DNA from: Bacteroidota bacterium
Lineage (GTDB): Bacteria; Bacteroidota; Bacteroidia; Bacteroidales; JAAUTT01
Direction: 5' to 3'
Assembly: GCA_030706405.1 (NCBI GenBank)
Contig: JAUZOO010000001.1
Span: forward strand, 267,762 to 331,761
DNA length: 64,000 bases
The position numbers were made by a program, and so were the translations under genes. Position 1 is the stretch's first letter. The number at the start of each line of letters is the position of its first letter. The notes beneath the pieces were generated by a model. It was not told the DNA's origin. It did not search any database and saw only the letters and a program-made list of their open reading frames with translations. Shown here piece by piece: positions 56,069-64,000 of the stretch.

Positions 56069-58504
56069 TTATTCAAATCCTAAAAAACTGATTTTTAAGT
56101 CTTTGATTTTCATTTTTGTTCCATACCTGTTATTGAACCAGATATGAAACGTATGTCCACGAGGATCAGGATAATCCTTCATCGAATAAATATCTTCATC
56201 GACGTACGAAACCCAACTATCGGCATTCTTAGGTACGGCAATAAACTCGCGGATATCCTTGGTTGAGCGGAGCAATTCCTTCACATTATTCTCCGAATTT
56301 ATAGCCGTGGTAAGCAGCGGCAAAAACTCCATTGTAGAAGGTTTAAACTGAACCTGATATGATGTTTTGACCAATATCTTCCTAAAATTTGACGGCGGCT
56401 TGAAGCCCTTTATCATATCGTCGTAAGGTTCCTCGTTACGGATAAATTTCGGAACCGGATCGGAAAACGTTTTAATTTCGTGATATTTCACATCGTAAAT
56501 ATTTTCTGATGCCGGATAGAGCTTGTTATTCTGGCAAACGTAAGCATTGATAAACTTGAAGTTTTCGCGTATTTTGGCCATTTTCGTCATCATTCCGTCG
56601 TCTTCCACTTGTTGCAGTTCCAAGCCGGGCTTTAGCTTATAAAGTTGATTTTCGCCGATATAATAATCACCATAAAGGTAATCCTGAATATTCCGGTTGG
56701 TAAGCATAAACGGGATATGATGGATGTTCCGGAACGTGCGGCAAGTATCGAGTTCGTCGCCGACCCAAGGCACATACCTTGGCGAATATTTAAGATGGTA
56801 CGAATCTTTCAAAAACGAAAGCAGGGTAGGGGCAATGTTCATGTGCGAGTTTACCGAGTTGAAACGCACCGTCTTTTTAAGCATTGGCGAATAAATGATT
56901 AGCGGAACGTTATAATCGTCAATCTCATTGCGGGTAGGGTAGAAGCCATGGTGGTGGTCGCCAGTAATCACAAAAATGGTATTTTTGTATTCAGGCCGCT
57001 TCTTATACTGGTTAAAAAAATTTCGCAAACAGTTGTCGGTAAACAGAAAGCTAGCAAACATAGGCCTGTACATCCGTAATTTACGCTTTTTTGACTCCGA
57101 CAGTTTACGCTTTTTTAGCTCCTGATCGAACATTTTGCCGTAATAGGCCGATTGGTCAAAGATAAACGGTGTATGAGTTGTAAGCGTAAGATAAACACTA
57201 ACATAAGGCTGTTTACCAATCAAATCCATAATTTCGAAACTGTGCCTGAACAGTGCATCGTCAGGATAACCGATAGAATAACCTTCTTTGTCGCCACCCA
57301 TCATCTTATACTTTTTGCCAAACTCCACCGAAACATAATCGGTTCCCTGCAAGCGCATAAACGCACCGAAATTGTCGAAGTTAACGGTTCCACCTACAAA
57401 ATAATACGAATTGTAATCGTTCTTTTTCAATATTTTAAGTAACGAGATATGCTCAGGAGGTTCGGTGAGCAGGGTAAACCCCTTGTTTCCGAATGGCAAC
57501 GATCCAACAATGGATGGCAACGATCCAAACGTTCCCTGCGCATTGCTCAAACAGTTGTACCACGAGAGGCTCTTGTTTGCCAACGAATCGAGAAACGGTG
57601 TAAAACTGGTAGCTTCGGCATCGGGACCGCTAAAATCGCGCGAAAGACTTTCTACAATCACAAAAACGATGTTAGGAATGGTATCGCTCTGGCGGAAAAA
57701 ATCCTTCAGCACATTTTTTGACTCATCGATATGTAGCAGCGGGTATTCCTTATCAGTAAACTGAAATTTATTTAACTGCTGATAATCCTCAATCTCCTTA
57801 GCAACTTCGGCCTTATCTCCGAGACGGGCTTTCATGGCATCCTTCTTAAAAAGAAAAGCATAACTGTCGGAAGTAAAATAATGAAGCTTGTTGGCCACAA
57901 AATAATACTCCTGCATCTGCTCATAGTTTTTAGCCTTTGGCGCCGAAAATCCTAAAAAAACAAACGATAATACAGACAAGGTGGTTAACGTCCATACCTG
58001 AAACGGCTTCAGTTCGACCTTACGAAAGAGAAACCAGTAAAACACATAATATAAAGGTAGATAAAAAAACAACGGAAACATAATATGCATGCGGCCTGTA
58101 GCAACTTCGGCCATGGTTGAAAACGACTCGGACGGGGCGCGCACAAACAATTCATGATCAAAAGGAACGAGGCGTTCGGAGAAAACCACTAAAAGTCCGT
58201 AACAGCCCAGAATGGCAAGCCCGTTGGCCACCAACATAAAAATCCGCCCGGCTTTGGCTGAAACCAGATATATTAAAATGAAAGGAACAAGCAACAGAAG
58301 ACCATAAATAAGCCATGTCCAGGTATCGAAAAAAAAGCTCCTCAAAAAAACGCCCAAGACGTTATGGGCAAAGCATAGCTTTATTCCCGAAGTAAAGTAT
58401 TCGAAAAACCTAAGCAGGTAAAATACAATCAGTAAAGGAAGTGTAATCTTAAAATAATCAGCAAGACAAACCTTCCATTTATCCGAAAAGGCTGTTTTTT
58501 GCAT
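56069..58504 (-). CDS. Large LTA-synthase-like membrane transferase
   Basis: 811 residues from the ATG at 58504 (MQKTAFSDKWKVCLADYFK); the frame also offers a TTG six codons earlier. Five or six N-terminal helices are followed by an alkaline-phosphatase-superfamily domain: IVFVIVESLSRDFSG, nucleophile region SNAQGTFGSLPSI with Thr, and FVITGDHHHGFYPT for metal binding. An extra C-terminal region of about 200 residues (ending FHIWFNNRYGTKMKIKDLK) is not usual in LtaS and looks beta-rich. It could add phosphoglycerol or phosphoethanolamine to the neighbouring polysaccharide. It is 88 bases upstream of wecB on the same strand. Confidence 0.78.
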   Translation of the reverse strand: MQKTAFSDKWKVCLADYFKITLPLLIVFYLLRFFEYFTSGIKLCFAHNVLGVFLRSFFFDTWTWLIYGLLLLVPFILIYLVSAKAGRIFMLVANGLAILGCYGLLVVFSERLVPFDHELFVRAPSESFSTMAEVATGRMHIMFPLFFYLPLYYVFYWFLFRKVELKPFQVWTLTTLSVLSFVFLGFSAPKAKNYEQMQEYYFVANKLHYFTSDSYAFLFKKDAMKARLGDKAEVAKEIEDYQQLNKFQFTDKEYPLLHIDESKNVLKDFFRQSDTIPNIVFVIVESLSRDFSGPDAEATSFTPFLDSLANKSLSWYNCLSNAQGTFGSLPSIVGSLPFGNKGFTLLTEPPEHISLLKILKKNDYNSYYFVGGTVNFDNFGAFMRLQGTDYVSVEFGKKYKMMGGDKEGYSIGYPDDALFRHSFEIMDLIGKQPYVSVYLTLTTHTPFIFDQSAYYGKMFDQELKKRKLSESKKRKLRMYRPMFASFLFTDNCLRNFFNQYKKRPEYKNTIFVITGDHHHGFYPTRNEIDDYNVPLIIYSPMLKKTVRFNSVNSHMNIAPTLLSFLKDSYHLKYSPRYVPWVGDELDTCRTFRNIHHIPFMLTNRNIQDYLYGDYYIGENQLYKLKPGLELQQVEDDGMMTKMAKIRENFKFINAYVCQNNKLYPASENIYDVKYHEIKTFSDPVPKFIRNEEPYDDMIKGFKPPSNFRKILVKTSYQVQFKPSTMEFLPLLTTAINSENNVKELLRSTKDIREFIAVPKNADSWVSYVDEDIYSMKDYPDPRGHTFHIWFNNRYGTKMKIKDLKISFLGFE

Positions 58505-58580
58505 GGCTGAAATTAAATTCAAAATAGGTTAGTTTAAAGTTCCTGTAATCAATTTAGTTGGAGGCAGGGAAGAAGAGTGG

Positions 58581-58931
58581 TTATTTATGATGGGATTTGA
58601 TATTAAGCATGGCATTGGCCGAAGCTTTGCCCCCAGGCTTGGGTGATACTTTAGGCTTTGCCGATGGAATTTCCTTTTTAAGGAATATACCCTTGGCATT
58701 GTAGCGTAAAAGCTGCTTGTCTGAACCTTTCTGGATTAAGACTTCGTACGAGATGACATCTTTATTCTTAACCTTAAATGCTTCGGTGATGGTATATCCG
58801 GGATATTTTTCGGCAATATCGGCAGTAATTGCAGGTAATAATTCGGATGGCCGCACAGCCGTTTTGGTTTCGGCGGCAACATACAGGGTAAATAAGATGG
58901 CTGTCAAAAAAATAGCCAATACTCGTTTCAT
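58581..58931 (-). CDS. Exported PepSY-like protein
   Basis: 116 residues from the ATG at 58931 (MKRVLAIFLTAILFTLYVAA), a signal peptide. The mature part has ELLPAITADIAEKYPGYTIT and YEVLIQKGSDKQLLRYNAKG, the pattern of PepSY-like domains, which are often encoded near two-component systems in Bacteroidota. The tail is Lys/Pro-rich and low complexity. It may bind peptides or cations in the periplasm. Confidence 0.72.
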   Translation of the reverse strand: MKRVLAIFLTAILFTLYVAAETKTAVRPSELLPAITADIAEKYPGYTITEAFKVKNKDVISYEVLIQKGSDKQLLRYNAKGIFLKKEIPSAKPKVSPKPGGKASANAMLNIKSHHK

Positions 58932-58950
58932 GGAGGGTAGAGGTATAAAC

Positions 58951-58981
58951 AAGCCTGTAAAAGGTTAAACTCTACAGGCTT
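58951..58981 (-). terminator. Weak terminator of the Lys/Ala-rich protein gene
   Basis: AAGCCTGTA and TACAGGCTT form a 9-bp stem with a 13-base loop, 58 bases after the stop at 59039. Only a short T-rich tail follows. Confidence 0.45.
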
Positions 58982-59038
58982 GCCTTATTATATAAATTTA
59001 TTCGTTGGAGATTTATTAGATTATTACAAACTACCCGA

Positions 59039-59452
59039 TTAATTCTGAGCAGCTTCTTTAACTTTTTTTACACTCTTATGAACTTTGCTTGTGGTTGCCT
59101 TTTTGGCAGAATCAACCTTTGCATAATCCTTTTTAATCTGACTTTTGTGACCTTTTGCACTTTGAGCACAATCTGCCTTTACATCAGCAGCAGATTTATT
59201 ACCAGATTGAAGGTCTGAACCAGCTTTTTTAGCGTCAGCTTTCATTCCTTTACCGGTCTTTTTAACATTAGCTTTTGCTTCTTTACCGGTTTTCACTGCG
59301 TCAGCCTTTACTTCTTTACTGGTGTTCGTGGCTTCGGTCTTTACGTCTTGAGCTTTACTTTTAACATCGTCCGCTGTAACGGTTGGAATTTGAGCCAAAA
59401 CCGAACCAGCCATAAAAACGGTCAGAGCGGCTAATGAAAATACTTTCTTCAT
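59039..59452 (-). CDS. Exported Lys/Ala-rich repeat protein (LEA/histone-H1-like composition)
   Basis: 137 residues with a signal peptide (1-20, ending SVLAQ). The mature protein is mostly repeated, roughly 11-residue units of the type VKADAVKTGKEAK and KKTGKGMKADAKK, very rich in Lys and Ala and almost without hydrophobic residues. This pattern resembles LEA-type desiccation proteins and histone-H1-like tails. With an export signal, DNA binding is unlikely; envelope stabilisation or polyanion binding are alternatives. It follows a histidine kinase gene on the same strand. Confidence 0.7.
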   Translation of the reverse strand: MKKVFSLAALTVFMAGSVLAQIPTVTADDVKSKAQDVKTEATNTSKEVKADAVKTGKEAKANVKKTGKGMKADAKKAGSDLQSGNKSAADVKADCAQSAKGHKSQIKKDYAKVDSAKKATTSKVHKSVKKVKEAAQN

Positions 59453-59567
59453 AGGATTAAAATTAAGTTAGGGAAAACATTTAAATTTTAAGTCGTGTTA
59501 AAAGTATTTTCCGATTCTGTACTAATTCTGAAGATTCAGGACAAATTCAATTTTGTAACTAAAATAT

Positions 59568-60839
59568 CTAAAATCTTGATTTGATGGTAATGATATGCTC
59601 ATCTCCCTGATTAACATAACTTATAGACATTTTACCAGTATCGCATATCTTTTTTACAATAGCAAGCCCTAGTCCCAGTGAATCAGTATTTTGACTTCGT
59701 TTCTTGAACCGACTAAATAAATCAAGAGGATTTTCGTCACCAGGCAGCGGATTGCCCGAGTTAGAAATTATTAACGTGTTATCTTCAATCGAAATACGGA
59801 TATAACCATTGATTATATTGTGTTTTATTGCATTACCTATAAGATTATTCACCAATATTTCGGCCAACACATAGTTCATGCTCACAAACATAGGTCTACG
59901 AATAGTTTTTTCGAGAGAAAGGTTTTTATGCTCAATAAAATCGGCAAAGCTTTCGAGCGAATGTTCGACCAGTAAAGCCATATCCACAGACTCTACTTCA
60001 ACGTATTGATTGTTCTCGATACGGGCAATCAAAATCAGCCCGGAGTTAAGTTTCGACAAACGCGTTGCCGCTTTGCTAATGGTATCGATAAGCTCAGCCT
60101 GGGCAGGGGTAAGGTCTTCGGATTGTACCAAAATTTCGAGCTTCGATTTAATGATAGCCAACGGTGTTTGTATCTCGTGCGAGGCGTTTTCGGTAAATTC
60201 CTTCAGGTTATAAAAATCCTGCCGTATCTTCCGCGACATGGAATTTAGCACCTTATTCAACCGGTCAAATTCAGCAATATCTGTTGGTTGAAACTCCATC
60301 AGGGCCGTATCCTTAACGTCATATCTTGTTATCTTTTTCAAGGTATTGTAAAATGGCCGCCACAAACTTTTGGAAATCATGTAATTAATAAGTCCTAAAA
60401 GCAACATCAGGAAAAGAAACATCGACAGCAGAACCTCAGCCACACTGCGGAATAACTCGTGTATACCGCTAAGCGGCTGCAAAATACCAATATAATACCC
60501 ATGCTTGCGGGCATTACTGAAAACACTTAGGTAGCGGTAATTGGTTTCTTCGCTCGAAATAGTATCCAGTATAGCAGTGTCTTTAAGCGAAAAAGAAGGT
60601 TTAACTCCACGATTATACACAATTACTTCAATTTCGTGGCCAAAACGCGAGGTATAATCCGGGACATCGGGATTATGGTGAATTTCTGTTTCAATGATGG
60701 CTTTTTCGGTAAGCAGCCCCTCGTCTATCTGCTTATAAAACAAATGTTTTAGCATGCCATAAAACCCAAATCCACCGATGATGAAAACAAACAGCGAAGT
60801 GGAAAAGAACAGTATAAGGGTTTTGTTTAATAGTTTCAC
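59568..60839 (-). CDS. Sensor histidine kinase
   Basis: 423 residues, GTG start (reading MKLLNKTLILFF). Two membrane helices (about 8-28 and 135-155) border a periplasmic sensor region. A HAMP-like linker leads to the HisKA motif FTENASHEIQTPLAIIKSK with H221, then the HATPase domain (NNLIGNAIKHN, SLGLGLAIVKKI). Its closest partner by type is the OmpR-family regulator at 63085, from which it is separated by a chemoreceptor gene. Confidence 0.88.
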   Translation of the reverse strand: MKLLNKTLILFFSTSLFVFIIGGFGFYGMLKHLFYKQIDEGLLTEKAIIETEIHHNPDVPDYTSRFGHEIEVIVYNRGVKPSFSLKDTAILDTISSEETNYRYLSVFSNARKHGYYIGILQPLSGIHELFRSVAEVLLSMFLFLMLLLGLINYMISKSLWRPFYNTLKKITRYDVKDTALMEFQPTDIAEFDRLNKVLNSMSRKIRQDFYNLKEFTENASHEIQTPLAIIKSKLEILVQSEDLTPAQAELIDTISKAATRLSKLNSGLILIARIENNQYVEVESVDMALLVEHSLESFADFIEHKNLSLEKTIRRPMFVSMNYVLAEILVNNLIGNAIKHNIINGYIRISIEDNTLIISNSGNPLPGDENPLDLFSRFKKRSQNTDSLGLGLAIVKKICDTGKMSISYVNQGDEHIITIKSRF

Positions 60840-60890
60840 AAAGGTTGGGGCGTTTTATCCCGTAAAAATAGTAAAATTTGAACGCTAACA

Positions 60891-60958
60891 GAACAGCCAC
60901 TGATTACACGAATTGATACGAAGATGTTAGGTACCAATTCATGAACCGGTGGCTGTTC
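60891..60958. repeat. Long-loop inverted repeat, possible dispersed element
   Basis: GAACAGCCAC (60891-60900) and GTGGCTGTTC (60949-60958) are perfect complements. Inside lies GATTACACGAATTGATACG and a smaller inverted pair AATTG / CCAATT. It sits between the kinase and chemoreceptor genes. Confidence 0.55.
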
Positions 60959-60985
60959 CTATATTTTCAACCGAAATTCAATAAA

Positions 60986-62884
60986 TTATAAGTGTTTCAA
61001 CCTATTGAGATAAACGGTAATATCCTCGGTAAGTTTATTAATACTGTTTGTTATATCCTCGCTGGCCCTCGAATTTTGCTGAACAATGAGGTTAAGCTGT
61101 ATAATAGCATCGTTGATTTGAGAGGCTCCTGAGGTTTGCTCCTGACTTGCAGATGCAATTTCGAGCACGGCATTAGCCGATTTTCTTAGACGCGGCAAAA
61201 GATTATCGATTAAACCGAGGGTTTCGGTAGCCTTTTCGTTCGATTCACTGGTGTATCCAATAATATCGGAAGCTGCAATTCTACTCCTTTCGGCTAGTTT
61301 ACGCACTTCTGAAGCCACCACAGCAAAACCTTTGCCTTGTTCCCCGGCCCGGGCTGCCTCTACTGCAGCATTAAGGGCCAAAACATTGGTTTGGAATGCT
61401 ATTTCGTTGATTACATCGATTTTATGACTTATCTGCTGTACCATCTGGATACTTTTATGTGCCGACTGGCTAAGCATTTCAATATCTTCGAGGGCTTTAC
61501 TGGCGAGAGTACCCGATAAAGTTGCATTATCGGAATTCTGCTGAATATTAGAAACCATTTCTTCCATCGACGAGGCAAGCTCCTCCATCAACGATGCTCC
61601 ATTCGATGCAGAACCTGCGAGGCTGTCCGACGCTTTTCCCAATATCTGTCCGGCTTCGATCAACCCGTCCGATTCATTTTTAATCTGATGGACCATCTTT
61701 GCCAGATTACCATTCATAATATGCAAAGAATCTATCAGTTCGCCAACCTCTGTTTTACTATCACGAGTTTCGATGCGCGCATCAAAATTGCCATTAGCCA
61801 CTTCGCGGGCAAAATTAGTAGCAGAGATAATGGGAGCCGATATCTGACGTGCTATCAGCAGTACCATAGCCGATATTATGATTAATCCCAAAAGTCCGAT
61901 AAAAATTGATGCCCAAAGAACTTTTCGCGGATAAGCCAAAACTTCTGATTTATCGGTCTCTGCCATTGCAATCCACGAAGTATTCAGTCCGGGCAGTTTA
62001 ATTGCCGAATAAACCCGGATCACTTTTCTCCCTGTAACGATCGATTTTCCTTCTTCAAAATAAGAATTACCGGCAGTTAGCGCCCGATACATCGCAACAG
62101 AGTCAGTGCCTGCCAGCGACATGGCTTTATCGGTAAGCGAATCGACAGAATGTGCCGCAAAAACGTGCTTATTGGAAATAATTGCAGCCGCTCCTTTGCC
62201 TGTTATAGCGTGTTTTTTAATAATATCCTTTAAAACAGCTAAATCGATATCGAGACCAATAGCTGCTTTAAACCGTCCGTTTTCAATTTTGGGGATTATC
62301 AACGAAGTCTCATAAAATTTATGTGTTTTATCTTTCAGATAAGAATAAAAATAAGGGTCGAGAATTACGGGCCGTTTTTGGGTCTTAGGAATTACATAAT
62401 AATCTTCATTTTCATAACCGGAAGGGTCTTCTTCGGTCATGATCTGATTTTCATTTTTATAAAATGATACGCTGTAAATGCCATTTACCGGCTTATAAAG
62501 TGGATCGCTGGCATATTTTTTATCGGTTTCGCCAAAAGCATCGGGCTCCCATATTGCCCACAATGCAAGGTAATCCGGGTGTTCCAGTAACATGCCCTTC
62601 ATCATCTCGTTAAGTTCTTCGCGATTATACGAATTACTCTTTTGCGATGCCGAAAACGCCGCAACAAGCGTATTAAGAGACTCATACGAACGGTTAATAT
62701 ACTTTTCGACTTCAACTGAAATATTTATACTGGTAAATTTAGTTTTATCGTTGGCCGATTTAATGGCATCGTTATAACTATTTTCCGATATAAAAACAAT
62801 AATACCGAGAGATAGAACAAACACTACCGAAATTATACTCAAATAGATACGTATTCCTAGCTTACTAAAACCACTAATTTTCAT
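60986..62884 (-). CDS. Methyl-accepting chemotaxis protein
   Basis: 632 residues. Membrane helix 1 (about 11-32), a periplasmic dCache-like sensor (about 40-310, with a YYVIPKTQKRPVILDPYF segment), helix 2 (about 325-347), HAMP (about 348-400) and the cytoplasmic signalling domain. The hairpin tip reads NALNAAVEAARAGEQGKGFA, nearly universal in MCPs. No cheA, cheW or flagellar gene is in the window. Its place between a histidine kinase and an OmpR-type regulator suggests a non-flagellar signalling role, or recruitment of a distant Che array. Confidence 0.92.
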   Translation of the reverse strand: MKISGFSKLGIRIYLSIISVVFVLSLGIIVFISENSYNDAIKSANDKTKFTSINISVEVEKYINRSYESLNTLVAAFSASQKSNSYNREELNEMMKGMLLEHPDYLALWAIWEPDAFGETDKKYASDPLYKPVNGIYSVSFYKNENQIMTEEDPSGYENEDYYVIPKTQKRPVILDPYFYSYLKDKTHKFYETSLIIPKIENGRFKAAIGLDIDLAVLKDIIKKHAITGKGAAAIISNKHVFAAHSVDSLTDKAMSLAGTDSVAMYRALTAGNSYFEEGKSIVTGRKVIRVYSAIKLPGLNTSWIAMAETDKSEVLAYPRKVLWASIFIGLLGLIIISAMVLLIARQISAPIISATNFAREVANGNFDARIETRDSKTEVGELIDSLHIMNGNLAKMVHQIKNESDGLIEAGQILGKASDSLAGSASNGASLMEELASSMEEMVSNIQQNSDNATLSGTLASKALEDIEMLSQSAHKSIQMVQQISHKIDVINEIAFQTNVLALNAAVEAARAGEQGKGFAVVASEVRKLAERSRIAASDIIGYTSESNEKATETLGLIDNLLPRLRKSANAVLEIASASQEQTSGASQINDAIIQLNLIVQQNSRASEDITNSINKLTEDITVYLNRLKHL

Positions 62885-63084
62885 AACCTTAAGTAATTGT
62901 AATGATTAATAATAAAACGGCTGATTCAGTTGAATCTCAATTAAATATAAACCAATTGCAAGATAAGATGCTATTATTAATAAAGTTACTGATTTGTTTT
63001 ATTAAAGTGAAATTTTTTACTGCGATGAACTACAAAAATCACAACATTACAATAACAATCTGATTAAAAAATACTTACACTAAT

Positions 63085-63765
63085 CTATAGCGTAAGATTA
63101 AACTTATACCCCATGCCGTAAATAGTCTGAATATAGTCGTTGGCGCCCTTGTCAAGCATTTTGCGCCGGAGATTTTTAATGTGTGTGTAAATAAAATCGT
63201 ACGAGTCCACCAAATCCATGTTATCGCCCCAGAGGTGTTCGGCAATCGACTCCTTAGTAACTACACGATTTTTGTTGGAAAGAAAAAATAACAGCAGGTC
63301 ATATTCCTTTTTGGTAAGGGTAAGCGGCTGATCATTAACGAAAACATTCATACTGTCAAGGTCAATCCTGATTTCGTTACAGACAACCTCCTTGCTTCCG
63401 CTAAAGCTACGACGACGAATGATGGATTTAATACGGGCGTTAAGTTCTGAAAGATGAAAAGGCTTGGTAAGGTAATCGTCGGCGCCTATTTCGAGGCCAT
63501 CGATCCTGTCTTTTAAATTATTACGTGCCGAAAGGATAATAATTCCCGCATCGGATTTTATCTGCTTAAGTTCTTTTATAATATCGAGCCCATTACCATC
63601 AGGAAGACCGATGTCCACAATAATACAATCGTAATTATAGAGGTTAATCTTTTCGCGTGCCTGATTAAAACCGGCAACCTTTTCGCTGCGGTAACCTTCC
63701 TGGTTAAGATATTGCTCCACCGATTCGGCTAAGGCTTTTTCATCCTCAATAATTAGAACTTTCAT
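63085..63765 (-). CDS. OmpR-family response regulator
   Basis: 226 residues. The receiver domain has LIIEDEKALAE, phosphoacceptor D51 in CIIVDIGLPDGNG, and YLTKPFHLSEL. The winged-helix output domain ends with VDSYDFIYTHIKNLRRKM and IYGMGYKFNL. It is the likely partner of the kinase at 59568, with the chemoreceptor gene lying between. Confidence 0.92.
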   Translation of the reverse strand: MKVLIIEDEKALAESVEQYLNQEGYRSEKVAGFNQAREKINLYNYDCIIVDIGLPDGNGLDIIKELKQIKSDAGIIILSARNNLKDRIDGLEIGADDYLTKPFHLSELNARIKSIIRRRSFSGSKEVVCNEIRIDLDSMNVFVNDQPLTLTKKEYDLLLFFLSNKNRVVTKESIAEHLWGDNMDLVDSYDFIYTHIKNLRRKMLDKGANDYIQTIYGMGYKFNLTL

Positions 63766-63843
63766 GGTATGGTTCGGTTTAAATCTCCCACAAAAGTAAA
63801 GAAATCCCTCTTAATTTTGTGCCTTCCTTGTTGCCCAGTCCTT

Positions 63844-64000
63844 TCAAACAAACCGCGACTGCATTCGCTTAACTCGCAGCGCCCGATTCCGGTTTGCCCG
63901 GTATATCCCATAAATAATGATGACGACAATAGGTAACAAAAAATTTAAGTATTTCAGAAACATCTTTTCTCCATCCTCCATAGGTTTGAGCATACGCGAG
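63844..64000 (-). CDS. C-terminus of a membrane protein, cut by the right window edge
   Basis: The last 51-52 codons of a minus-strand frame open to the edge, ending at TGA (63844-63846). It shows one membrane helix (YLNFLLPIVVIIIYGIY) followed by a basic tail (RANRNRALRVKRM). A C-terminal helix with a basic tail is seen in GldG-type gliding ABC components and other anchored proteins; the short fragment does not allow a firm name. Confidence 0.5.
   Translation of the reverse strand, partial: SRMLKPMEDGEKMFLKYLNFLLPIVVIIIYGIYRANRNRALRVKRMQSRFV

Overview
The window is a chromosomal segment of a Bacteroidota bacterium, most likely from the Bacteroidales/Marinilabiliales side of the phylum. I infer this from four things: an F-type ATP synthase operon that begins with a bactofilin gene, -7 promoter elements of the TAnnTTTG type, MG2/TonB-plug secreted proteins, and an AtpB with a long N-terminal extension. 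No rRNA, tRNA, insertion sequence, prophage or CRISPR array was seen.

Layout. 1-8.5 kb (minus strand): two large MG2/TonB-plug-like secreted proteins flank a pair of exported TldD/TldE-type proteins. The distal MG2 gene is frameshifted and runs off the left edge. 8.5-12 kb: a loose run of small minus-strand genes (an unknown membrane-anchored protein, a thioredoxin-fold protein with a broken CxxC, a zinc-ribbon protein, a TlpA-like protein), with a repeated intergenic motif between them. 12-14 kb: a helical protein of unknown function, a tandem array with an exact 21-bp period, and a stand-alone LytTR DNA-binding protein. 14-20.3 kb: polyprenyl diphosphate synthase, an MFS transporter, atpD-atpC, an alpha/beta hydrolase and a GT9 glycosyltransferase. 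20.3-24.5 kb (minus): a membrane glycosyltransferase, a methyltransferase and a methyltransferase-GT2 fusion. 24.6-28.9 kb: a probably PPi-dependent phosphofructokinase, a second 21-bp-periodic array, a second helical protein and an intact thioredoxin paralogue.

29-35 kb (minus): bactofilin, AtpZ-like protein, small membrane protein, atpB-E-F-H-A-G. The catalytic beta and the epsilon subunits are encoded 11 kb away on the opposite strand. 35.2-38 kb (minus): DUF177, rpmF, plsX and fabH, the usual lipid/ribosome cluster. 38-49.4 kb: housekeeping and stand-alone genes (typA, a receiver-only response regulator, lhgO, an LTA-synthase-like transferase, a rhodanese fold without its cysteine, comF, ubiX, a sirtuin, dnaG, a cytidylate-kinase-like protein).

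49.5-58.5 kb (minus) looks like an exopolysaccharide system. It has a UDP-GlcNAc 2-epimerase, a very large exported protein combining a DUF2334 deacetylase with a glycosidase-like barrel and a C-terminal membrane anchor, a processive GT2 synthase, and a large alkaline-phosphatase-superfamily membrane transferase. The domain logic resembles PgaB/PgaC or PelA, but the architecture differs. 58.5-64 kb (minus) holds small exported proteins, a histidine kinase, a chemoreceptor, an OmpR-type regulator, and the C-terminus of a membrane protein that runs off the right edge.

The most promising unexplained items are the exopolysaccharide locus, the two 21-bp-periodic arrays beside helical-protein genes, and the exported TldD/TldE pair bracketed by MG2 proteins. 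All calls come from reading the sequence; no database search was possible.
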